From NCBI GenBank assembly GCA_003665825.1, contig QPFY01000001.1, positions 2,225,001-2,289,000 on the forward strand: DNA of 64,000 nt. Reading direction: 5' to 3'. Of the stretch, positions 43,813 through 55,797 are shown in pieces (positions within the stretch are counted from its first letter, which is position 1; each line of letters begins with the position of its first letter). The notes beneath the pieces were generated by a model that had not been told where the DNA came from, searched no databases, and saw only the letters and a program-made list of their open reading frames with translations. This stretch comes from Microbotryum silenes-acaulis (taxonomy: Eukaryota; Basidiomycota; Microbotryomycetes; Microbotryales; Microbotryaceae). The position numbers and the translations under genes are program-made.

Positions 43813-46466
43813 TCATCGCCGCGGCGACACACTTGAAGGCCTCGACTCGGTCAGCCCTTTCAAGATCTGGAGGTCGACCCTTCCGCGCGACGGGTTGCCC
43901 GCTTGCGATAGCATGAAGGCGACGTCTAAGATGAGGGAAGACGGAAAAGGCTGATTAGTGCTGGGTGAAGAGGCGCAATGTGAGATGGAGGATACGTACC
44001 CAAAGATTGCTCAAAGTTAAGTCGAGCTGAAGCCGATCAAGAACGAAAGATCAGCTTCCGAGCGCAGGTCATGTCCTCACGAATCTCTCGCACAGGAGCA
44101 CTCACGATCACAGAAACTTTCGAACCTCAACGCCAATTCATCCTCACCCAATTCCATACTCCCACCCGTGCATTCGGTGACGGACTGGCCATCCTGTTGG
44201 ATATCACCGGTCAACTCGAGGTGGATACCACCGAGGTTCGAGCCCATGGATTGGTGGATCCTTAGAGCCGACGAGATCTCCGAGACGATGTCGTGCATCG
44301 CTCGGGTCTTGATCCCGCCAGCGGCAGAACGGGTGTTGCCGTGCATGGGGTCGCAGCACCAAACCACTGGGGAAGTTCAGAGCCGTTTTAAAATCAGCCA
44401 GTGGCTCAGCACCGCCTGTTCAACAGTAGTAATTCTACATACCAGGATGACCCGAAGCACTGACGGCTTCAATATGGGCAGGCAACTTTTGATCGACCAA
44501 ATTGGCTCCATAACGAGTGATGAGCGTCACTCGACCTGGCTCCTTATCGGGGTCGACGATACCGAGCAAGCGCACGAGTTCAGCCGGTTCGGAAGTAGGC
44601 CCCACTTTGATTCCGACCGGGTTGCGAAGACCTGTTCAACCCTCGCCAACCGAGTCAGTGAGAGTGAGGAGGCCCCACACGTCTGATCCGGTCTGAGGAC
44701 GAGCCTCGGAAGAATCTGCGAACATGGTACAGACATCGTCAGTCCACTTTTAAGGGGCCGACGACGACATGAAGAAACAGAGAGGGAATAGGCTCACTCT
44801 ACATGTGCGCCATCAATTTGCCGTGTGCGATCACCGATCCACTGCAGGCAGGTACAAGTATGAGAGTCGTAACGGTAAGCTCAGGGTAGGTGGATTCGCC
44901 GGCGCTGGAGATGACGTCGGGAGAAGCGACCCACGATAAAGTGCCTAGGATCGGTTACCGGGCGAGCGACCGGGCGAGCGAGTATCAGTACAAACATTAA
45001 CTCCGACGAATAAACGTCTCGAACTCACGCGCTAGTGCAGTAGTACGCTTTTTCTCCCGGCTTTGTCCTCGCGAATGAGGGGACGTAGAGCTCGCGCGTC
45101 AATGCCGACTCGTATTCGAGCATCAGGGCCTGTCGGAGAACTTGGTCTATCAGCACATGAACCGAATACATGAGATGCGTATCACGACCTACCTCGTGAC
45201 TCATGAAGATATCCACACTCTCGAGCGCGCCGTTTAGCCCGTTTTTACCCCCTCGATCACCACCTACAACACCGAGAAATTCGAGCGCGGAGCTCAACTC
45301 GGCGACGATGCGTTCGTAACTCTTCAACAAATCCGGCGAGCGCACGTGCGAGAGGGGTAATGACCAAGGTACGTCTTCGCCATTCGCGTTGAGTAAGGAG
45401 GCGAAGCCTGAGGCGAGGAGAGCTCTGACGTGGTTCACGGTTGCGGCGGAGTGGAAGTAGGCGGAGAGGAGACGCTCGGGATCGGGGAGACGATCGTCAG
45501 GGGAGATACCGTTGACATTGTGCCCGCTGAGTACCGCAATACGAAGCGTCAAGAATGAGTAAGGCGCTGAAGTAGGACACGCAGGGGAGCAGAGCGGACT
45601 GACCGAAAGGAGGGAATTTCCTTGCCGTCAACAACTTCGGTCTGCTTTGACCTCGGTTTAGCGTACTACAGCAAAGAAAACACTGTCAGTCATGAACCTT
45701 GACAAAGCCATTGCGTTGGAGACCGACCTGTCCACCCATTCTGGCGATTCGCACGACAGGTTTTCTCATGCCCCCTGTCGGAAAAAGGTGATGAGTCAAA
45801 ACGTCCGAACGAGCTCTTGACCGCGTGGGTGACTCACAAATAAGAATGAGCGACATGGACAGAAGCAGCGAGAGGCGATGCTCGATCTTTTCCGAGGTGC
45901 AATAATCAAAGAGCTCTGTAAGCGTAATGAGAGGTGAATGAGTCCATCGATCCTCGCTCGCTCTGGTATGCCTGTGGAGCCGATTTCCGAACGGGATGAC
46001 TGACCAGCACAATCACCACCCTGAAGCAGGAACGCGTCCCCCTTGGCTACTTTTGCCAATTGAGCTTTGAGTCGTTCGATCTGTTGAGCATGTCGAGGGT
46101 GTGATCAGCTGCTGCTACCTCTCCCCTTTCGGTCCGTCGGTCCGGTTTTGATTTGACGGTCGGAAATGAGACTTCGCACCGAGAACTGTACAACGGACGT
46201 GCTTCGCGCGCGAGTCGCTGGGAGCTTACCTCTACAGCCGACACCAGAGGAGGAAGAGCGGACAAGTTCTCCACCACAGCCGAGAGGGATTTCTTGGGTT
46301 TGTAAAGCACAGGATCGGGCACGGGTGCGTCCGTCTCGCTGACAGGGGTCGGTGCGACGTGGTAGACGACGTCCTGGGCCACTTGCTTGGAGCGCCATGA
46401 TTGTGGGTGCCAGTCCGATGGGGCAGCAAGGGTCGCGGCTACGAGCTTGATTGAAGGTGTTTCCAT
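43813..46466 (-). CDS. Class II (plant-type) DAHP synthase, 13 exons
   Basis: Minus-strand exons: 46466-46230, 46080-46005, 45915-45838, 45774-45728, 45665-45604, 45526-45029, 44944-44935 (10 nt), 44841-44798, 44715-44705 (11 nt), 44631-44443, 44366-44106, 44026-44000 and 43925-43813, about 550 aa. It condenses phosphoenolpyruvate and erythrose-4-phosphate, the first step of the shikimate pathway. Class II motifs are FLLQGGDCAE, VVRIARMGGQYAKPRS, the substrate loop FRGHNVNG, DPERLLSAYFHSAATVNHVR, FMSHE, EYESALTRE, WIGDRTRQIDGAHVEFF, NPVGIKVGPT, TLITRYGANL, VWCCDPMHGNT and GGIHLELTGD. The metal-binding Cys, His, Glu and Asp appear present. Intron 9 (44632-44704) starts GC, not GT. Class II enzymes are known in fungi such as Neurospora beside class I ones. 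Confidence 0.9.
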
Positions 46467-46691
46467 CTTGACTGAGTGCACTCAAGTGGCGATGGTGCGA
46501 GTTCAGCTGCAGCGCTCGGAATGGATGAGAGCTTCAGGAGGAAACGACGAATGCTCTCGCTCTCGAGTCTCGCAATTCGCGCGTGACCCCGTGAAAACAA
46601 ATTGCACGTGCCTCCTCTAGCTTGCTCGTTCGCAGACGACCGTGACAGACCTTGACTCATTATTGACGCCGCACTACCGCGCGCAATTTTG

Positions 46692-46780
46692 GGCCGGCGC
46701 TAAGCTCGACGCCCCTGGGAGGGGCTTGTGAGTTATCGGCGCGTTTGGCCCAGTTGCCCTCCGAAATTTTGGCCCTGAAA
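46692..46780. repeat. Left inverted repeat of a ~2.2-kb element
   Basis: GGCCGGCGCTAAGCTC, then TGGGAGGGGCTT, TTATCGGCGCG, TTGGCCCAGTTGCCCTCCG and AAATTT recur in reverse-complement order at 48805-48895. Similarity over about 80 bp is high (few mismatches in the inner 55 bp). It lies 226 bp upstream of the DAHP synthase start. Confidence 0.75.
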
Positions 46781-47205
46781 AGTGCCCCCTTGCTGTAGCA
46801 TGGCATATATTGGTCCTATCTGAAAACTGGATGGATACGTCTTTACTTCATCATTATTGATGAAGCTTCACCCAAGCTTGAAGTCTAGAAACGCTTGATC
46901 ATCTCGCTACAGCAGCTTGAATCAACTGATTCCGAACGGGACGCAGGTCGGCGCACGGACCAGTCGTAGTCCAGTCCGCGTCGAAGGCTGTCGAAGGCTG
47001 CATAGATCCAGCCTGCAAGGGTCCGCATTAGATCAGATCAGATCAGATCAGATCTGACGGGGGTCAGATCAATCAAGCCTCGAGGAAAACAATCCAAAAG
47101 TAGGCGGTACCTAGATGGTGCCATTGTGATTTCAACTGCGGCGCACCTGATCAGAAGAGAGAATGGATCGCGCCATCTCATTGCAAACACTTTCTCATAG
47201 GGATC

Positions 47206-48152
47206 ATGCGACCCAATCCAGTCATAAAAGCGGGGAGCTCCTCCAAAAAGCGGCGGCTTAGCAAGGTGATCACTTTGGAAGATGATGAGAATAAGGATGA
47301 GGATGAGGATTCAACCAAACCGACAACCGTTCTCGGTCACTGGAGGCCACGTTTGACTCAGGAGGACCGACGAGATTCCAGCGAATTACGCAAGAAAATC
47401 AAAGTTATTCTGGGCGAAAGTCTTGACGAGGACTCTACCCCCCGGCCTGTGCAGATCGAGGCCATTGCTGCACTTTTCGAACTCGATCAATTTGGGAACC
47501 GGGATCGATATGACGCTGTGTTCGTCACAGCGCCAACAGGTTCAGGCAAAAGTGTTATTTTCGATGCAATGTATCTCATTTATGGACGTCGGGTCGTCAC
47601 CATTGTTGTCAATCCACTGAATGCACTGAGCAATCATCAGGTGAGTTTTTCTGCCGACTAGGCTTGCTGGGCCGACATCCGTGCTGATTTCCGCAGTCAC
47701 ATGCTTCTTTCAGGCTGCCAATCTCAATCGAAAGGGAAAGAAAGCGGTTGTGGTATCTGAGGAGACCTGGAGAGACGGCGAGCTGTACAGGCGGCAGTTG
47801 GACGACCCCAATCACACGATCTCCTTCATTCTGATCGTATGTGCCGGTTGACCTCCTGTTTAAGTGAAGTGCACATGTGTTGATTTTTCTTTCCTGTTTG
47901 CTGCGTGTCAAGTCTCCTGAAATGCATATCAACAATGCAGATTGGGCAAGGTTGAATTCAGTAGCTTTATTGAATCCGGAGAATCAATCCAAGAAGTACG
48001 AAGTGTTGCCCACCTGCTCCGAGTCGGCGATCCAGCCATTGATTCGGCTTCTTGACTCTGCGCCATCCTCGCGTGCAAGTCGTAGAATGAGATCAAGTAC
48101 ATGCTTGAGGCTGGACCAGTTGCTGTTGAACAGCTTTGGTCGGTGTGTTTGA
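47206..48152 (+). pseudogene. Truncated RecQ-like helicase
   Basis: Exons 47206-47640, 47714-47836 and 47913-48152 give 265 aa. The frame has a charged N-terminus, then RPVQIEAIAALFELDQFGN, the Walker A motif TAPTGSGKSVIFDAMY, VVTIVVNPLNALSNHQAANL (motif Ia) and ISPEM, as in RecQ-type DEAH helicases. It stops soon afterwards in Ser/Arg-rich sequence. The DEAH box and all of RecA domain 2 are missing, so it cannot be an active helicase. Such helicase genes occur as telomere-linked RecQ copies and in fungal repeats. Here it lies between two inverted repeats, so it is read as element cargo or a dispersed subtelomeric fragment. Confidence 0.65.
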
Positions 48153-48222
48153 ACGCCTTCAAATCGTGTGGATGGGCTGAAGTACCACGATAGGTATTGA
48201 CATAGCGTGATAGCGAGAGAGC

Positions 48223-48407
48223 TACATCAGCAAAATGGGCACTCGGCGCGCACCGCTTAAAGGCGCTTAAGCCCCGCTTAAGGACGCTTAAGGACGCTTA
48301 ACAAGACGTCCTTAAGCCTCGCGTCTTGTTAAGCGTCCTTAAGCGTCCTTAAGCGGGGCTTAAGCGCCTTTAAGCGGTGCGCGCCGAGTGCCCATTTTGC
48401 TGATGTA
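48223..48407. mobile_element. Perfect 86-bp palindrome (foldback/MITE-like)
   Basis: The left arm 48223-48308 and right arm 48322-48407 are exact reverse complements by my base-by-base comparison, with a 13-nt spacer. The outer ends read TACATCAGCAAAATGGGCAC and its complement. If the terminal TA is a target duplication, the unit resembles a Tc1/mariner-type MITE. The arms contain several CTTAAG-centred short repeats (CGCTTAAGGA). No ORF is present. Confidence 0.85.
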
Positions 48408-48804
48408 CGAAATTCAGCGAATAGATCCGCCTCGCGGCGGTTGTTCTGGCGAGTTGATGAGGTATGGCGTCTGCTTGTTCGGGTCATTTTTGGCTTTAGA
48501 TATTGTCGCGCTTGACGTGGACGACGGTGATCGTGAAAAGAGGAGAATAGCGAAGCGGACTGAAAGGGATCAAGCCGAACGGAGCAGCCTCGCCGATGAT
48601 GAGAGTGCCACTTGCACGATGCGCTCGGACCATCTGAGGTCCGATCGACCGAAATCACAGACTTCGGATCGCTGTAGCTCCACCCACAGCGTATGAAAGC
48701 TCTCGCCACTTGGGGTATGTCATTTTTAGAGCATAAAGAAAAATAATACCCTTCACTTTTGCATGGATGCGCCTACTTGCCAAGTTACAGAGAACCACCC
48801 CAAA

Positions 48805-48895
48805 ATGGCCCTGAAATTTCGGAGGGCAACTGGGCCAAGCGCGCCGATAATTCGTAAGCCCCTCCCAGAGGGAGGCTTAGTTGAGCTTAGGCCGG
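48805..48895. repeat. Right inverted repeat of the ~2.2-kb element
   Basis: Reverse-complement counterpart of 46692-46780. It includes CGGAGGGCAACTGGGCCAA, CGCGCCGATAA, AAGCCCCTCCCA and GAGCTTAGGCCGGC. Confidence 0.75.
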
Positions 48896-48940
48896 CGCGC
48901 GCACGGAGCCTCACGGAACCGGACCTTCGCAGCGCCAGCG

Positions 48941-48974
48941 CACGCAGTGCACGCAGTGCACGCAGTGCACGCAG
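48941..48974. repeat. 9-bp tandem repeat (CACGCAGTG x ~4)
   Basis: Three exact copies and a partial fourth lie between the right inverted repeat and the REI1 leader. Confidence 0.85.
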
Positions 48975-49058
48975 CGGCAACGCAACCCCTTTTGCCACCC
49001 TCCACTTCACATCGGCCTCGGCACACACGCCCGCGCCCACACCCCATCTCACATCGAC

Positions 49059-49130
49059 CACTCACTCAACCACTCACTCGACCACTCACTCGACCACTCA
49101 CTCGACCACTCACTCGACCACTCACTCGAC
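49059..49130 (+). repeat. 12-bp x6 tandem repeat in the REI1 leader
   Basis: CACTCACTCGAC is repeated six times (first copy with one change) and ends five bases before the REI1 start codon at 49136. It replaces the usual irregular CT-rich leader and should be in the 5' UTR or at the transcription start. Confidence 0.9.
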
Positions 49131-49135
49131 CCACA

Positions 49136-50793
49136 ATGCAAGACACGTCCTCGACCCACCCGTACACGTGCCTATCGTGCTCGCTCGCTTTCGTCGACGC
49201 GGCTTCGCAACGCGAGCATTACCAATCCGATTTGCACCGTTACAACTCGAAACGTCGCGTCGCCGGCTTGCCCCCCGTCACGCAGCAGGTCTTTGATGAC
49301 AAGATCGGCAGCACCAAGCTTGCGGAAGCTGCTCGATCGGAGGACGAGCAGGAGGAACAGAGGTTGAATTGCAAGGCTTGCAAGTGAGTCTCCGAAAGGG
49401 CGTGTGTGACTCGGCGCATTCGATGCCACCGTAGACTGATCTGACTTCCGGGTCTTACAGGAAAACCTTCGCCACCCTAGCTACTCAAGAAGTACATCTC
49501 GGATCCAAAAAGCACAAGGAGAACGTCTTTCGTCTCGCCAGTCAGGTCAACGCCAAGTCGCTCTCCACGCCCACAATCGACGAATCGAGTCAGGCCCCGG
49601 CTCAGACCGATATCGCTATGGATCAAGCTCCCGTTCCATCCACGTCGACTGCCGTGGTCGAACCCACTGCGGATGGAAAGCAAGTCCCCTTTGAATCATC
49701 TGGCGATCCCAAACTCGATCTCCTCGTCGCCAGGCGCATCCAGACCGCGCCTCCGATCACCCCTACGACGTGTCTCTTCTGCCCGCACACCTCGGCCTCT
49801 ACGACCGAGAACGTTGCCCACATGCGTCACCAACATTCGTTCGTGATCCCCGAACAGGAATATCTCGTCGACCTCGAAGGGCTCTTGCGTCGTCTCGGTG
49901 AAGAAGTCGGTACCTGGAACGTGTGCATCAACTGTGGCAAAGGTTATGGAGGCAACATCAACCTCGACGAATCGACGGGTTTGTCTTTGGAAGAGTTGGC
50001 CAAGAGAGCAAGTAAAGGTGTGGAGGCTGTGAGGGCTCACATGCAGTCCAAGGGGCATTGCAAGTTGAGGTACTCGACCGAGGACGAGAAATTGGAATTG
50101 GCCGATTTCTACGATTTCAGGTCCTCGTACCCCGATTTCCAGAAGAAGCTCGACAGGAAGGAAGCCAAGAGAAGGGCCAAGTTGGAGCAACAAAAGGCGG
50201 AAGGATGGGAGGATATCGAGGAAGAGGGTCAAACGAATGGGGACGAGGACGCCGAGATGGAAGTCGTTTACGAGTCCGCCAGCGACGACGGTTCGGACGA
50301 CGACGATTCGGACGACGACGACCTCCCCAATTCGGAGATCACGTATGGCGATTCGGCTTATGAGTTGGTCCTCCCCTCCGGCGTGAGGATCGGCCATCGA
50401 GCGCATCGCTACATCCACAAGCAGAACCCTCTGCCTTACCTCAACGGCACGACTCCGTTCGACCCGGCCCCTCATTCGCAACCGAGCAAAGCGTACAAAC
50501 CCTCGCCTTCGTCGCAAGCTTTGTTACGACTTTTCAACGATCAGGACGGTTCGGCGCGTGGGCAAGGAGGCAAGTTCGCTCCTCGGTTAGCCGACGCCGC
50601 GCTCATCCCTGCCAAGGGTGCAGGAGCAGGTGGCAATGGTGATGTCATCAAAGCGAGGAACAAGGGTGAGGCCAAGTGGGCCGGCAAGGGGACGCGCGAG
50701 TTTGCCGAGTTGCGCCAGAGGGCCAAGCAAGAGTTCGTGAGGGGGATCCGCGCCAACAGCCAGAAGCATTACAGGGATCATCTGTTGCAGTAG
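49136..50793 (+). CDS. REI1: REI1-type cytoplasmic 60S biogenesis factor (2 exons)
   Basis: Exons 49136-49383 and 49461-50793 give about 526 aa. It has four C2H2-type fingers in the family order: YTCLSCSLAF...H, NCKACKKTFATLATQEVHLG, TCLFCPHTSAS...HMRHQH, and VCINCGKGYGG followed by RAHMQSKGHC. After an acidic Asp/Glu tract come ELVLPSGVRIGHRAHRYIHK and the C-terminal KAKQEFVRGIRANSQKHYRDH-like segment of yeast Rei1/Reh1. REI1 works on late cytoplasmic pre-60S particles, where it helps Arx1 recycling and inserts its C-terminus into the peptide exit tunnel. The gene is divergent from DAHP synthase across the mobile element, and its 3' end is 148 bp from that of the Zn2Cys6 gene. Confidence 0.92.
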
Positions 50794-50940
50794 ACGGCTG
50801 TGGAATATCTCGTTCATCCCTTTCGCCCTTTTCTTTGTTCTTCATTCATGTCGTACCTTCGTAATCAAATTCGAATGTCCCTCTCGAAGCTTTCTCATCC
50901 CACAAGCTCTTGAGTGTCCTTCTGGGTGGTTTCGATCTCT

Positions 50941-52775
50941 TCACACCGGCATCGCGGCGTTTTGGATGTTGCCGACCTCTTTGAGGACCCTCCTCGCTTC
51001 GGGCCAACGTTCGGCCCAACAACTCAACACCGTCTCGACTACGCCTATCCCCTCGTCAAAAGATCGTCGATCGCACACCCTCGCGTCCTGAGAGGCGATC
51101 AACAGACCCCTCGCGGCCATCCAGAGATGAGGGATCAGGAAAGGCGAATGAATGTACAAAGGTGAGGTCGGTGCGGGAGGGACGGTGACGTTCGCGTCGT
51201 TGATGAGCCGTCTCAAACATGCGATGATTTGGTTCGACGCGGTAAAGACGAGAGAGTGGGTCGAGTTGCCTCGTTGGATGCTGTGCAATGCTTCGGGGGA
51301 GAGGGGCCCGGACAGAACGAGGATCACGCACGTGCTCGCGATGATGGACGCGTTCAACGCCGCTTCGGCTTGTGGACTGGCATAATACGAGAAACGATCC
51401 GAAGCGAGCGTTTGAGGTGAAGCAGGGACGAAAATGGCATGGGCGAGGTTGTAGAGTTCGAACGCGCGTGAACACAGCTCAATTGCTCGCGTGGAACCGG
51501 GCGAAGGTCGAGCGGGGCCGCCCGCGGACCCCGGCGGCGGAGGCGGCAGCGGGAACGACGTGCCCGCCGAGACAGGCCAGGAGCAGTGCCAGAGGTGCAA
51601 GAGCGCTTGACGATGCAGTGATGTCGCAGAATGGTCCTGTAATGGATAGAGAGAGCGATGCATCCGACGATTGGGTGAGTGATCCTGCATTAACATACCA
51701 CGCGCCGCCGGCGTTCGCAAGAGGACAGAACCGAAAGTGAGCGACTCACCCCGGTGTCGGGCCGCACGATGTCGAGCAGCCTCTCGTCTTCGCACAACGC
51801 CGTCCCCACCTGTAACTCGAGCTCCCACAGTATCCACCCTTCTTGATCGAGCTCGAAAGGCCGACCTAATGATGACATATGTGCCGTTCGAGCACGAGCC
51901 AGCGTGGTACCGGCGGCGGTGCGTAGAACGGTGCGCGCAGCATCGAGATCCCCGTTGGCGTACGCCCGATGGATGTGGAAGATGGCGACGAGCTGATCAT
52001 CCGAATTCGGGTAGCGAGTGTTGGGAGGTGGAGGTGGTGCTGGTGATGAGAGAGCCAATGGTATCAGATATGCCTCGAGTGCGACGGCCAAGCGCGGCGA
52101 CGCGACTTGGAGTCGGAGCGAGAGGTCGGGGAGCAGGTTCGGCAATAAGGGGATGTAGCCGTGCACTTGGCTGAGGTAGAGCTGCCCGAGATGCTCCAAG
52201 AACTGTAGCGAGTGACCCGAGTGTCCCACCGGCGACGGCAATGCAGAGGTGACCGATGAAGGGGTCGAAGTACCAGAGGACGACGGTCGGTAGCTGGGGG
52301 ATGACGCCTCGTCGGTCGGAGCGAAAGTGTAGCTCCGTAGCCGGGCCGGCAATGAGATGTAACGCGCGGGAGCAGTCGACCTTGACGGTTGCCAGGCCGG
52401 AAGCGCTACCAAAGGGGAATGCCATGCACTGTGACTGGTGCTAGTCACGGTAGAACTTGGGGTGGGTAGGTGGGAAGCAGATCCGATGACGCGGGAGGCG
52501 ACATCACTGGCACTCAGGTGCTCTGAGCTCTCGTCAATGGGCGGCGGCGCATTCAGTCTCCGAGGACGCCCGGGTCGTCGACTCGGCGCCCAGGTACACG
52601 GTATGCCCAGTCGCTCGCAGCGGTGGCAGACGAGATTACTTAACGCCGGGTTATCCTCGAGTTGGTGCAATTGCTCCTCGTCGAGGCCATCGCAGCGCAG
52701 CTTGGCTACACGACAGGCGATACATGACTTGGAACGACGACGACGCGTCGAACCGATGGGTATAGGGGGGGTCAT
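50941..52775 (-). CDS. Zn(II)2Cys6 fungal transcription factor (2 exons)
   Basis: Minus-strand exons 52775-51750 and 51636-50941 give about 573 aa. The zinc cluster is near the N-terminus: C18-x2-C21-x6-C28, then C50-x2-C53-x6-C60, preceded by RRRRSK and followed by a basic GRPRR linker. The loop between the third and fourth Cys is 21 residues, longer than usual. The rest is typical of the fungal-specific regulator middle region: HGYIPLLPNLLPDLSLRL, FHIHRAYANGDLDAARTVLR and WILWELELQVGTALCEDERL. It should be a nuclear DNA-binding regulator that recognises CGG-type half-sites; targets are unknown. An upstream CAG at the edge of the frame leaves room for a further 5' exon. Confidence 0.85.
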
Positions 52776-54416
52776 GAAGAGCGGACGGGATCGCCAGCGC
52801 ACCTGAAACGCGCAACGGCCGGGAGCGAGGTGACTTCGGGGTCGAACCGTTGGCAACGCAGATCGGGGTCCGGTGGCAGGAGAGAAGGCGATCGGGAGCC
52901 GGATAACGGGAGAGGGAGGGGATAGGGCAAGCTACGGAATTGGAAGCAGGTCTGTGTGCATCGGATACGCAGTATTGATCCCGAGAAATGCGTGAAAGTC
53001 GGCTGTAGTCACCGAGATGCACTAGGTTTGTGCGTCGGTGCGAGGTGCAGAAAGCTGGAGGTGCATGTGCATGGCTGGCGCGCGATCGTAGTTGCGGTTG
53101 CGCCTGATGGCCTCATCCAGCGCTACACTGGCGCCCTGCATCGACGGAGCGACGGGAGCCACCTGTCTAAACTGCCGCGTGATACCGGCAGGAACAAGCA
53201 GCCAGTTGATCCCGGCATCGGCATCGCTCACTGCATTGTGTGACTCTGCCCCGTAGAAACAGGCACGCAGAAAGATGTCCGATGCGCTATTCTCGACGTG
53301 GGCCGGTGATTTTTTGACGTCGTCGTGTAGATCGCGCCAGACGGTCGGCGTTAGCAGTAGCACGTTCGCTTCTGCTTCTGGGCTATCGGCGCCCGGCTTC
53401 GCCGCGGGTCCCGGGCTGCCGCGGCATCGACGTCGGCCTCGTGACAACGTCGATGCCGATGGCCGCCAAGCTAAGAGGGCAGCAGGTCTAGTATTAGCCA
53501 CCGAGCCACCGAGAGAACACCCCAGAGCTACGGCTGGCTCACTTACTAGTGACTTTAGCGACGAGACATTAGTGACGCGTCAGTGACGGATTAGTGATAA
53601 GGGAGGGGGTCCCAGAAACTGGTGTGACTAATGTCACTTGCCTTGGGCCACCTCTCTAACAGATATAAGGGCTGAAGTCCGGCCGAAACAGCACTCGAAC
53701 ACATCTTTTTGCAGTTTTGACGCGAAGGTCAGATGGTCAGATCTAGTGGCTTCAAAAGGAAGGACAAAACTGGAGGGGGCATTTTCGCAAAACAGCCCGG
53801 GCCGCCGGTGCCGGTGCCTAGCGCTGCAAATGTGCCGATGTAGGAGTCCAACCGCTACCGAGGCGCAAAGAGCTACAAGCTTGGATGAACACCATTATGC
53901 GCCTCTCTAGCCTTACAAATGAGAGCGTCCGGCAGTGATGAAGCTTTATTAGAGCTGAAAGTTTACGGAACCTAATCGTCGGGGCTCCATGGTGGGCCCC
54001 TCCCACAGGCCTTGCCCACAACTGAGACAAGCTCTCCTCTCCCTGTTTGAATAAATTTGTCATAGTACCTTTTGATAGTCGCTGGTTCATCTCTTTTCCT
54101 TTAGACAGCTTAGATGAGTTGGAGTTTGGAGGCTCCTGAAACGACCCGAACACGTCAACAGTATATTGCAGCAATTTTTGCGACCTTTGAGGGATCAAAA
54201 TATCAAACCCTTACACTCCCGCCGCGAATTGCTAATGACAAATGTGTGTCCGGGCCCGAAAGGGCAGAAATAGAAGAAACTTCTAGCGCGCAGTTCAGTT
54301 TGTGGGCCTACTGCAGACGAATGTTATTGGGCGGGGCAACTGACGTACTTAATACTGACCGCTATCCGAGCCTTCAAGTAGCTGTCGATATTCGGGATCG
54401 GGCTGGGGAGGGGGAG
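52776..54416. other. Intergenic, no supported gene
   Basis: Upstream region of the Zn2Cys6 gene. A minus-strand open stretch at 53022-53501 lacks an ATG at its start and has no recognised domain. TGACG/GTGAC-type short repeats (AGTGACTTTAG, ATTAGTGACG) cluster at 53540-53640. Confidence 0.45.
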
Positions 54417-54421
54417 GCAGC
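54417..54421. repeat. Target site duplication, left (GCAGC)
   Basis: GCAGC directly precedes the left LTR and recurs at 59526-59530 directly after the right LTR. Confidence 0.8.
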
Positions 54422-55782
<1,361 letters not shown>

Positions 55783-55797
55783 TTATATTTTGCCGAG

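Larger units (their letters stand above)
46692..48895. mobile_element. Inverted-repeat-bounded element with helicase remnant and palindrome
   Basis: Imperfect terminal inverted repeats (46692-46780 and 48805-48895) enclose a RecQ-like helicase fragment, a GATCA tandem repeat (47031-47055) and a perfect 86-bp palindrome. No transposase is recognised and no target duplication could be fixed, so superfamily is unknown. It occupies the divergent interval between DAHP synthase and REI1. Confidence 0.6.

Noticed and set aside
49696..50517. 273-aa minus-strand ORF opposite REI1
   Set aside because: Antisense shadow; REI1 on the plus strand has four zinc fingers and family motifs.
53022..53501. 159-codon minus-strand ORF
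   Set aside because: It begins with GTG, not ATG, has no recognised domain, and internal Met codons leave only short proteins.
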